From Allobosea sp. 67-29 (lineage in GTDB: Bacteria; Pseudomonadota; Alphaproteobacteria; Rhizobiales; Beijerinckiaceae): a DNA stretch of 64,000 nt. Positions 1 to 7,612 of this stretch are shown piece by piece; position 1 is the stretch's first letter, and every line of letters begins with the position of its first letter. The notes under the pieces were generated by a model that worked only from the letters and a program-made list of their open reading frames with translations, had not been told where the DNA came from and did no database searches. The DNA lies in the NCBI RefSeq assembly GCF_001898115.1, contig NZ_MKSQ01000007.1:1-64000 (forward strand), written 5' to 3'. A program made the translations under genes and the position numbers.

Positions 1-2134
1 AGCCGCCGCCGGCGAGCTTCTTGAACTTCACCAGCGCGAAATCGGGCTCGATGCCGGTGGTGTCGCAATCCATGACGAGGCCGATCGTGCCTGTCGGCGC
101 GATCACGGTCGCCTGGGCGTTGCGGTAGCCGTAGCGCTTGCCCTGCTCCAGCGCCTCGTCCCAGACGATGCGCGAGCGCTCCGCCATGGTGACGGCCGAG
201 CCGCCGAGACGGGCGAGGGTGGCGTGGTCGAGCGGGACCGGGGTGACGCTCAGGCCCTCATAGCCGTCGGCAAGGCCATGGGCCGCCGTGCGGTGGTTGC
301 GGATGACGCGCAGCATGTGGCTGGCGTTCTTCTTGTAGCCGGGGAAGGGGCCGAGTTCGCCCGCCATCTCGGCCGAGGTCGCATAGGCGACGCCGGTCAT
401 GATCGCGGTGAGGGCGCCGGCCAGCGCACGGCCCTCGTCGGAGTCGTAGCCGAGGCCCATGGTCATCAGCAGGCCGCCGATATTGGCGTAGCCGAGGCCG
501 AGCGTGCGGTACTCGTAGGAGAGCTCGGCGATCTCGCGGCTCGGGAACTGCGCCATCGTCACCGAGATCTCGAGCACGACGGTCCAGAGCCGGCAGAGAT
601 GCTCATAGGCCGCAACGTCGAAGCTCTTGGTCTGCGTATCGTAGAACTGCAGCAGATTGGCCGAGGCCAGGTTGCAGGCGGTGTCGTCGAGGAACATGTA
701 CTCGGAGCACGGATTGGACGCCCGGATCCGGCCGGAAGCCGGGCAGGTGTGCCAGTCGTTCATCGTCGAGTTGAAGTGCAGGCCGGGATCGGCCGAGGCC
801 CAGGCGGCGTAGCCGATCTTCTCCCAGAGGTCGCGGGCCTTCAGCGTCTTGTGGACCTTGCCGGTGGTGCGGGCGGTCAGGTTCCAGTCGGCATCCGTTT
901 CCACCGCGCGCAGGAAATCGTCGGTCAGCGAGACCGAGTTGTTCGAATTCTGGCCGGAGACGGTGAGATAGGCGTCGGAATCCCAGTCGGTGTCATAGGT
1001 GTCGAAGGAGATGTCCTTGTAGCCCTGCTTGGCGAACTGGATGACGCGCTTGATGTAGTTGTCCGGCACCAGCGCCTTGCGGGCGAGCTTGATCTCGCGC
1101 TTCAGGGCCGGGTTCTTCTCGGGGTCGAAGCAGGAATCGGCGTCGCCCTCGCAGTTCACGCAGGCCTTGAGTACGGCCTTCATGTGCTTCTTGACGGTCT
1201 TGGAGCCGGTGACGAGGGCGGCGACCTTCTGCTCTTCCTTCACCTTCCAGTCGATATAGGCCTCGATATCCGGATGGTCGGCATCGACCACGACCATCTT
1301 GGCGGCGCGGCGGGTGGTGCCGCCCGACTTGATCGCGCCGGCGGCACGGTCGCCGATCTTGAGGAAGGACATCAGGCCGGACGACTTGCCGCCGCCGGCG
1401 AGCTTCTCGCCTTCGCCGCGCAGCATCGAGAAGTTCGAGCCGGTGCCGGAGCCATACTTGAACAGGCGGGCCTCACGGACCCAGAGGTCCATGATGCCGC
1501 CCTCGTTGACGAGGTCGTCCTGCACGCCCTGGATGAAGCAGGCATGCGGCTGCGGGTGCTCGTAGCTCGACTTCGACTTCACCAGCTTGCCGGTCTTGAA
1601 GTCGACGTAGAAATGGCCCTGGCTCGGGCCGTCGATGCCATAGGCCCAGTGCAGGCCGGTGTTGAACCATTGCGGCGAATTCGGCGCGACGCGCTGGGTG
1701 GCGAGCATGAAGCGCAGCTCGTCATGGAAGGCCGCGGCATCCTCCTCGGAGGAGAAATAGCCGCCCTTCCAGCCCCAATAGGTCCAGCAGCCGGCGAGGC
1801 GGTCGAAGACCTGCTTGGAGGAGATTTCCGATCCGTAGCGCTCGCCCTCGGGCAACTCGGCGAGAGCGGCCTCGTCGGCGACGGAGCGCCAGAGGAAGGA
1901 GGGGACGTCGTTCTCCTCAAACTTCTTCAGGCGCGCCGGCACGCCGGCCTTGCGGAAGTACTTCTGCGCGAGCACGTCGCTGGCGACCTGCGACCAGGCC
2001 TCGGGAACCTCGATGCCTTCCAACCGGAAGACGACGGAGCCGTCCGGGTTCTTGATCTCGCTGACGGCCGATCGGAACGGGATCGCAGCATAGGGCGACT
2101 GTCCGGCGGTGGTGTAGCGGCGCTCGATGCGCAT
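1..2134 (-). CDS. nrdJ: Vitamin B12-dependent (class II) ribonucleotide reductase, C-terminus cut by window edge
   Basis: Reduces ribonucleotides to deoxyribonucleotides using adenosylcobalamin, without oxygen, in the cytoplasm. About 711 N-terminal codons are visible; the frame runs off the left edge, so roughly the last third or more is missing. Seen in order: SPQWFNTG near residue 155, a conserved Cys in ACFIQG near 198, the glycine-rich GSGTGSNFS near 226, NPCSE near 474 carrying the thiyl-radical cysteine, and APTGTIG near 676. These are class II/NrdJ landmarks, and the long N-terminal module is typical of the alphaproteobacterial form. The start at 2134 (MRIERRYTTAGQSPY) is chosen because the coding signal stops just upstream. 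It is divergent from NDUFA12 across a long non-coding gap. Confidence 0.95.
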   Translation of the reverse strand, partial: MRIERRYTTAGQSPYAAIPFRSAVSEIKNPDGSVVFRLEGIEVPEAWSQVASDVLAQKYFRKAGVPARLKKFEENDVPSFLWRSVADEAALAELPEGERYGSEISSKQVFDRLAGCWTYWGWKGGYFSSEEDAAAFHDELRFMLATQRVAPNSPQWFNTGLHWAYGIDGPSQGHFYVDFKTGKLVKSKSSYEHPQPHACFIQGVQDDLVNEGGIMDLWVREARLFKYGSGTGSNFSMLRGEGEKLAGGGKSSGLMSFLKIGDRAAGAIKSGGTTRRAAKMVVVDADHPDIEAYIDWKVKEEQKVAALVTGSKTVKKHMKAVLKACVNCEGDADSCFDPEKNPALKREIKLARKALVPDNYIKRVIQFAKQGYKDISFDTYDTDWDSDAYLTVSGQNSNNSVSLTDDFLRAVETDADWNLTARTTGKVHKTLKARDLWEKIGYAAWASADPGLHFNSTMNDWHTCPASGRIRASNPCSEYMFLDDTACNLASANLLQFYDTQTKSFDVAAYEHLCRLWTVVLEISVTMAQFPSREIAELSYEYRTLGLGYANIGGLLMTMGLGYDSDEGRALAGALTAIMTGVAYATSAEMAGELGPFPGYKKNASHMLRVIRNHRTAAHGLADGYEGLSVTPVPLDHATLARLGGSAVTMAERSRIVWDEALEQGKRYGYRNAQATVIAPTGTIGLVMDCDTTGIEPDFALVKFKKLAGGG

Positions 2135-2899
2135 GATCTTCGTCCCTTGATCTGCCGCGGGCCTGCTTCGCAAGCCACGCGCGGCCGGTTGATCACCGGC
2201 TCCTGATGTCAGCCCAAACTCGGTTCGATGCCCTGTGGGTCCCGGCGATGTAGCCTCGCCGATGGTCCCGGACGCGCCCAAAATGTCCGCGCAAATCCGT
2301 TCGCTTCCGCTGTCGATGGCGGATGCGGCGGTAGGCCCGGGACACACTGGAAAACTAGGGTTTCGCAGTCATCCAGAGGGGGTGCCGCCGGCCGTCATGC
2401 GATGGTCAAAATCTAGCGCCCCAAAGCCGTCTTCGTCAAGGAATAGTGCGGGGTCGAACTTGTGGATACGACATCTGGTAGGAACATGTGAGTTGTGGGG
2501 ATAAGGTTCAAGGCTCGGGCTAAGCCTTGGGAATCCCGCGCAGAATCGCCGCTGCGCGGCAAGATTGCCACAGGGCCGGCCGATGCGCAGTCCCTAAAAT
2601 CCCCGCTATTCATGGTTGACGGATGCTGAATCCATGCCGTCCCGGCATCCGCTTGAAGGTCCCGGTTGTGGGCTCGGCGGCAAGTGCTTGAAGCGGCGTC
2701 GATTGTGGCTGTCACGAAGCCGAATCGCGGCAGGAATCGGGCGGGGCGTCGCGACAGAATCAGGTTGTGTCGCGATGTGACCCGGTGTTCCGGCTCCGGG
2801 CTGGACAGGGCGGGGCGCTGGCGCCATAAGTCGGCCCCGATCCGGCGCGCGGGCGGCGCGCGGACGAGTGCATCGGCGCAAGGCGGGAAGGGCTGGGCG
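2135..2899. other. Long non-coding gap upstream of nrdJ and NDUFA12
   Basis: 765 bases between two divergent genes. No convincing reading frame with alphaproteobacterial codon use was seen. I looked for a cobalamin riboswitch ahead of nrdJ and did not find the conserved B12-box core on the minus strand. The only organised element noticed is a pair of TTGTGG-containing repeats at 2457-2505. Confidence 0.5.
2457..2505. promoter_or_regulatory. Pair of near-direct repeats, possible NrdR or DnaA sites
   Basis: CTTGTGGATA (from 2459) and GTTGTGGGGATA (from 2492) carry TTGTGG spaced 33 bases apart, about three helical turns. NrdR binds paired boxes about three turns apart ahead of reductase genes, and TGTGGATA also resembles a DnaA box in reverse. 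Neither consensus is matched fully, and the sites lie about 320 bases upstream of nrdJ, so the call is tentative. Confidence 0.2.
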
Positions 2900-3310
2900 A
2901 TGAAGAACTGGCTGCTGCAGATCTTCACCTGGTGGAACGGCCAGACCATGGGCACCCGCTTCCACACCTGGCGCTTCGGCGAACGGGTCGGCGAGGATGA
3001 GTTCGGCAATGTCTATTACCGCACCAAGGGCGGCGTGAAGGACAAGGCGCTCGGCTTCCAGCGCCGCTGGGTGGTCTATAATGGACCGATCGAGGCCTCG
3101 AACATTCCGGCGGGCTGGAACGGCTGGCTGCATCACACCGTCGATGTCGCGCCCTCCGAGGAAAGCTACCAGCCGCGCGAGTGGCAGCAGCCGCACCAGC
3201 AGAACTGGACCGGCACGGCGCTGGCCTATCGTCCGCAGGGCTCGACCCTGGCCGAGGGCGAGCGACCCGCCGCCACGGGCGACTATCAGGCCTGGACGCC
3301 GGGCCGCTGA
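2900..3310 (+). CDS. NADH:ubiquinone oxidoreductase subunit NDUFA12 (17.2 kDa supernumerary subunit)
   Basis: A 136-residue accessory subunit of respiratory complex I, on the cytoplasmic side of the membrane; alphaproteobacteria share it with mitochondria. The N-terminus MKNWLLQIFTWWNGQTMGT, the central DEFGNVYYRTKGG and RRWVVYNGPIEASNIPAGWN followed by a WLHH motif are the family signature. ATG at 2900 is preferred over the longer frame because upstream residues are arginine-rich noise and because homologues begin with this short amphipathic segment. It is followed on the same strand by a DUF2155 gene, a pairing common in Hyphomicrobiales. Confidence 0.93.
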   Translation: MKNWLLQIFTWWNGQTMGTRFHTWRFGERVGEDEFGNVYYRTKGGVKDKALGFQRRWVVYNGPIEASNIPAGWNGWLHHTVDVAPSEESYQPREWQQPHQQNWTGTALAYRPQGSTLAEGERPAATGDYQAWTPGR

Positions 3311-3482
3311 GCCGACTGGCGGCGCGCAGATCCGGGCCGAGGACGGTCTGGCCGTCGCCATCGACCATATCGAGACCTGCATGAGAGGTTGAGAAGGCAA
3401 CGCGCCCTTTTTCCGCTGCCTTTGCCGTGTTACTGCGCCCCGTCGCGCTCTTGTCCGCGATGCCGGAGAGATTCGCGCCAGC

Positions 3483-4103
3483 ATGCCGTCCCTGTTCCGT
3501 TTCCCGATCCTGGCGGGTCTCGCCGCGAGCGCTCTGACGATGACGGTCGCCGCCGGGCCGGCTTTGGCCGACCGCATCAAGAATCCGACGGCGGTTTTCG
3601 CCGGGCTCGACAAGATCACCGGCCGGATCATCTCCTTCGAGGTGGCGATCGACGAGACCGTGCAGTTCGGCGCGCTGCAGATCACGCCGCGCGTCTGCTG
3701 GACGCGCCCGCCCACCGAGGCGCCGCGCACCGATGCCTTCGTCGAGGTCGACGAGGTCACCTTCAACAACGAATATCGCCGCATCTTCACCGGCTGGATG
3801 TTCGCCGACAGCCCAGGTCTGCACGGCGTCGAACACGCGATCTACGATGTCTGGCTGACCGACTGCAAAGGCGGCACCGAGATCATCGTCGATCCGAAGG
3901 AGCCCGAGCCGCCTCCGCCGCCGGAGGAGCCGCGCAGGCCGCGCACCACCCCGCCGCGCGACGTGAATCAGCCGCCTCCGGGCGGAGGGCGGATCGATGT
4001 CGAGCCGCCGCGCGGCGTGCCGGTGCAGCCGCAGCGTCCGAGCCAGCGCTTCTTCCCGACCAATCCCGTCCCCGGCCGCGATCCCGCCGGCAGCGGCGGC
4101 TGA
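3483..4103 (+). CDS. DUF2155 domain-containing exported protein
   Basis: A 206-residue secreted or periplasmic protein of unknown function. Residues 1-29 form a classic signal peptide (basic start, hydrophobic core, cleavage near ALA-D). The DUF2155 core follows at about 35-135, with one Cys in TPRVCWTRPP and one in WLTDCKGG that could form a disulfide. The C-terminal third is a proline-rich low-complexity tail (PEPPPPPEEP and similar), suggesting an extended periplasmic linker. The family is restricted largely to alphaproteobacteria and tends to sit beside the NDUFA12 gene, as here. No enzymatic motif is visible. Confidence 0.85.
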   Translation: MPSLFRFPILAGLAASALTMTVAAGPALADRIKNPTAVFAGLDKITGRIISFEVAIDETVQFGALQITPRVCWTRPPTEAPRTDAFVEVDEVTFNNEYRRIFTGWMFADSPGLHGVEHAIYDVWLTDCKGGTEIIVDPKEPEPPPPPEEPRRPRTTPPRDVNQPPPGGGRIDVEPPRGVPVQPQRPSQRFFPTNPVPGRDPAGSGG

Positions 4104-4217
4104 GGCCGGGAACCGGTCCGTACGCCGGATGCGGGGCCAAGAGGCGTTTACAGCGTGCGCTTTCGCCCCTATCTGAGCGCAACGGACAGGACGATCACGG
4201 AAAACCAAAGCAGAATC

Positions 4218-5346
4218 ATGCGCCCCGAAATCCAGACGCAACTCGATAACGCCAAGCAGTCGATCGGACTGCTGAGGAGGCATCTTTGACTGGGATCAAG
4301 CCCAGCGCCGCCTCGCTGAACTGAACGCGCTCTCCGAGGGCCCGGATTTTTGGAACGATGCTGACGCCGCGCAGAAGCTGATGCGCGAGCGCACCTCGCT
4401 CGAGACGCAGATCGACGGCATCGGCAAGCTCGAACGCGACCTCGACGACGCCCTGACGCTGATCGAGCTCGGCGAGATGGAAGACGACGAGGCCACGGTC
4501 AGCGAGGGCGAGCAGGCGATCAAGGCCGTCCAGGATGAGGCCGCCCGGCTGCAGGTCGAAACCTTGCTGTCGGGCGAGGCCGACATGCTCGACACCTATG
4601 TCGAAATCCATCCCGGCGCGGGCGGCACCGAGAGCCAGGACTGGGCCGAAATGCTGCTGCGCATGTACCGGCGCTGGGGCGAACGGCGGAAGTTCAAGGT
4701 CGAGACGCTCGAATATCAGGACGGCGACACGGCCGGCATCAAGTCGGCGACGCTGCAGTTCAAGGGCCACAACGCCTATGGCTGGCTGAAGACCGAATCC
4801 GGTGTGCACCGTCTCGTGCGTATCTCGCCCTTCGACTCCAACGCCAGAAGGCAGACCTCCTTCGCGTCGGTCTGGGTCTACCCGGTGGTCGACGACCGCA
4901 TCGTCATCGACGTCAAGGAATCGGACTGCCGGATCGACACCTATCGCGCCCAGGGCGCGGGCGGCCAGCACATCAACACGACCGATTCGGCGGTGCGCAT
5001 CACGCATATCCCGACCGGTATTGCGGTGGCCTGCCAGCAGGAGCGCTCGCAGCACAAGAACCGGGCCAAGGCCTGGGAAATGCTGCGCGCGCGGCTCTAC
5101 GAGGTCGAGCTGAAGAAGCGTGAGGAAAAGGCCAATGCCGAGGCGGCCTCCAAGACCGATATCGGCTGGGGTCACCAGATCCGCTCCTATGTGCTGCAGC
5201 CCTATCAGCTCGTGAAGGATCTGCGTACCGGCGTCAGCTCGACAGCGCCGTCCGACGTGCTCGACGGCGATCTCGACCCATTCATGGAAGCCTCGCTGGC
5301 GCAGCGCGTCTACGGCACCGAGGTCGAGGTCGAGGACATCGACTGA
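4218..5346 (+). CDS. prfB: Peptide chain release factor 2 (with programmed +1 frameshift)
   Basis: Recognises UGA and UAA and triggers peptide release on the ribosome. The gene is split across two frames: 23 codons from ATG 4218 to CTT 4284-4286, an in-frame TGA at 4287-4289, then continuation in the +1 frame from GAC 4288. The joined product is about 375 residues (Escherichia coli RF2 is 365). The anticodon-mimic segment SPFDSNARRQTSF and the catalytic GGQ loop (GAGGQHINTTDSAVR) are intact. Because RF2 itself decodes the UGA, low RF2 favours frameshifting, which is the well-known autoregulation. A conventional annotation starting at the internal ATG 4381 would lose the N-terminal 54 residues. 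Confidence 0.96.
4275..4290 (+). promoter_or_regulatory. prfB +1 programmed frameshift site
   Basis: An internal Shine-Dalgarno-like AGGAGG (4275-4280) lies three bases before the slippery CTTTGAC (4284-4290), the same arrangement and spacing as in E. coli prfB. Slippage from CUU to UUU skips one base and bypasses the UGA. Confidence 0.95.
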
Positions 5347-5365
5347 TCCGGCACAGCGCAAGGAA

Positions 5366-5404
5366 ACGGCCCGGGAGCGGATGGCGCTTCCGGGCCGTCT
5401 TTCC
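5366..5404. terminator. Bidirectional terminator between prfB and the M23 peptidase
   Basis: A long hairpin with arms ACGGCCCGGGAGCG (5366-5379) and CGCTTCCGGGCCGT (5385-5398), one mismatch, short loop, followed by CTTTCC on the plus strand. It sits between two convergent genes and could end transcription from both. Confidence 0.75.
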
Positions 5405-5415
5405 GTCGGATGTCG

Positions 5416-6735
5416 CTATAGCGATGCTTGCAGAATTCCAGCCAATTTGCTGCCGGCATTGAGGAATCTGGTCGGGTCGACCGGCTCCTCGTTGATCCGC
5501 GTTTCGTAATGCAGATGCGGGCCGGTCGAACGGCCGGTGGTGCCGACCCGGCCGAGCACGGTTCCGGTCTTGACGATCTGGCCGACCGAAACGGAAATCG
5601 CCGACATATGAGCGTAGCGCGTGCTCAGCCCGTTGGCGTGCTCGACTTCCACCATGTTGCCGTAGCCGCCATTGTACTCTGCCGCGACGACCTTGCCCGG
5701 CGCGGTGGCGAGGATAGCCGAGCCCGCGGCGGCGCGGAAGTCGACGCCGGTATGCATCGCCAGACCCCGGGTGAAAGGGTCGGTGCGGTAGCCGAAATTC
5801 GAGGTGAACTCGTGGTCGCCGCTCATCGGGCGGGCCAGCGGCATCTGCTCGACGAGCCCGCGCAGGCGTACCAGCGCGGTCAGGCGCGGCTGCAGATCCA
5901 TCAGGGTGGCGGCGAACGGGCCGGTGGAGGCATCGAGCTTCACCGGCACGAGCGGGCCGCCCATGCCGCCCTCGGCGGCGCCCGGAACGGCCATCCGACT
6001 GATGTCGAGGCCGGTCTCCGCAAGCGCGCTGCGCAGCTTCTTCTGGGTTTCGGCGACCTTCTGGTCCATGTCCTTGAGAGCATCGAGCTGCGCTGCGGAT
6101 GTCTGGTCCATCGCGGCACCCAGCTTTTCCAGGCTGGCTTCGACGCGCTTGGCCGGAGGCTGCTCGGCCTGCGCTTCCCCTGATTGCCAACCACCGGCGT
6201 TCGCCTCCGCGCCGCGTAGCGGCGGCGCCTCCGGCGCCGGAGTCGGCTTGCTCGGCACGATCGGCGCGAAACTGGTCACGCCCGAGGCGCGAACCGGCTC
6301 CTCCGGCTTGGCGACGCGGGGGCGCAGCGGCAGCTTGCCGGTCGGCAGGAGTCCGTTCGACTGCAGCGTGTCGGTAAGCGCCGTCACCAAGGACTGCCGT
6401 GATTCGAGTTCGGCCTGCCGGGTCGCCAGCTCGTCGACGCGCGACTCGACGCTGTCCTGGTCGAGCAGCGCGCGGCTGGCATAGCGATCGATGTCGGCGC
6501 GCAGCGCGGCGATGCGGTCCTCATAGGCATATTGACGGGTCGTCTCGCGAGCGATCAGCCGCGCCGCGAGGTCGTCCTTGCTGAGGATGTACCAACCGGC
6601 GGTGCCGCTGCAGGCCGTCATCAGGGCGAGCCAGCCGAGGCCGATGAGCATGGTCGAGCGGCGGACCGTGTAGGTCCTGTGGACGATCAGCCCGCTGGCG
6701 GGAAGGGTTGGAGCGGTCTGTGGCTGAGGATGCAT
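5416..6735 (-). CDS. M23 family metallopeptidase, membrane-anchored
   Basis: A probable peptidoglycan DD-endopeptidase or activator of the LytM/M23 type. With the start at 6735 (MHPQPQTAPTLP) it has 439 residues. A single membrane segment (about 29-51) is followed by a coiled-coil-like stretch rich in Arg/Glu/Ala to about residue 110, then a Pro/Ala-rich linker and a second helical stretch. The catalytic domain is C-terminal: MHTGVDF supplies the first His and Asp, and HLHYETR supplies the HxH pair. All zinc ligands look present, so it is probably active. The architecture (inner-membrane anchor, periplasmic coiled coil, LytM domain) resembles division-linked LytM proteins. Confidence 0.88.
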   Translation of the reverse strand: MHPQPQTAPTLPASGLIVHRTYTVRRSTMLIGLGWLALMTACSGTAGWYILSKDDLAARLIARETTRQYAYEDRIAALRADIDRYASRALLDQDSVESRVDELATRQAELESRQSLVTALTDTLQSNGLLPTGKLPLRPRVAKPEEPVRASGVTSFAPIVPSKPTPAPEAPPLRGAEANAGGWQSGEAQAEQPPAKRVEASLEKLGAAMDQTSAAQLDALKDMDQKVAETQKKLRSALAETGLDISRMAVPGAAEGGMGGPLVPVKLDASTGPFAATLMDLQPRLTALVRLRGLVEQMPLARPMSGDHEFTSNFGYRTDPFTRGLAMHTGVDFRAAAGSAILATAPGKVVAAEYNGGYGNMVEVEHANGLSTRYAHMSAISVSVGQIVKTGTVLGRVGTTGRSTGPHLHYETRINEEPVDPTRFLNAGSKLAGILQASL

Positions 6736-6820
6736 ACGCGGTACCGGGAAAACGCTGCCGATACCGCCATTAGGAATTGTTAGGGTTAATCTTTCGCAAA
6801 GGCCGGCGGCGAAACTCCGG

Positions 6821-7285
6821 CTACAGTGCGCGCGCCGCGGCAAGTACCTCTTCGGCATGGCCGGCGACCTTCACCTTCCGCCAGATCCGCGCGATGCGGC
6901 CTTCGGCGTCGATCAGGAACGTCGAGCGCTCGATGCCCATGAACTTGCGGCCATACATGCTCTTCTCGGTCCAGATGCCGTAGGCTTGCGCCAGGGTCTG
7001 GCTCTCATCGGCGAGAAGCGTCAGATCGAGCTGGTGCTTCAGCTTGAAGCGATCATGTCGTTGGGCGGAATCGGGAGAGACTCCGACGATCTCCGTCGCG
7101 CAGGCGGCAAATTCCGGGCGCAACCGGTTGAAGTCGATCGCCTCGCGAGTGCAGCCGGTCGTGTCGTCCTTCGGGTAGGCGTAGAGCACGAGCTTGCGCC
7201 CACGGAAGCTCTCCAGCGAGACTTCCTCACCACCATCGCGCGGCAGCCGAAAATCCGGCGCCCTGTCACCTTCCTTCAGAACCAT
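6821..7285 (-). CDS. bcp: Peroxiredoxin, Bcp/PrxQ type
   Basis: A 154-residue thiol peroxidase that reduces hydroperoxides in the cytoplasm. APDFRLPRDGG at the N-terminus and PKDDTTGCTREA contain the peroxidatic Cys45. In E. coli Bcp the resolving cysteine is five residues on (Cys50); here that position is Ile50, and the only other Cys is at residue 62. The protein is therefore either a one-Cys enzyme or uses a different resolving thiol. The start ATG at 7285 gives the usual family length. It is divergent from the large AsmA-like gene, so the two may share a promoter region. Confidence 0.9.
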   Translation of the reverse strand: MVLKEGDRAPDFRLPRDGGEEVSLESFRGRKLVLYAYPKDDTTGCTREAIDFNRLRPEFAACATEIVGVSPDSAQRHDRFKLKHQLDLTLLADESQTLAQAYGIWTEKSMYGRKFMGIERSTFLIDAEGRIARIWRKVKVAGHAEEVLAAARAL

Positions 7286-7612
7286 GGTCGTCTGCCTTCC
7301 TTTTGTCGCCTTCGGCGGGCATGGACCGCCCTGCACCGCTGCATTTTCGATCGGATGACCGCGGTGATCTACGCTTGTGTTATCGCACCGGATCTCTCCG
7401 AGAAGTCGACTTCCTTCCGGTCCGATGCGAGAGCCGCATAGCAGGCCGGGGGCGGCAATCTGGCGAAAGATGCGGCAGGCGGCGGTTGCGGCTTGCCGAA
7501 TCGCATCGTCGGACGACATCGACATCCATGCCGTCTCCCGAGATTGCGGCAAGGGGCGCTTCTGCGTCACCTTGTCCAACCCGGTACCGGCGCCCGAGAG
7601 GACCACGCGGAT
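7286..7612. other. Intergenic region between bcp and the AsmA-like gene
   Basis: About 330 bases containing the divergent promoters. The frame of the downstream gene stays open back to 7493 but the residues there look unlike protein. No repeat, RNA gene or recognised operator was seen. Confidence 0.4.

Noticed and set aside
2135..2456. Cobalamin riboswitch ahead of nrdJ
   Set aside because: I looked for the conserved B12-box core on the minus strand and did not find it.
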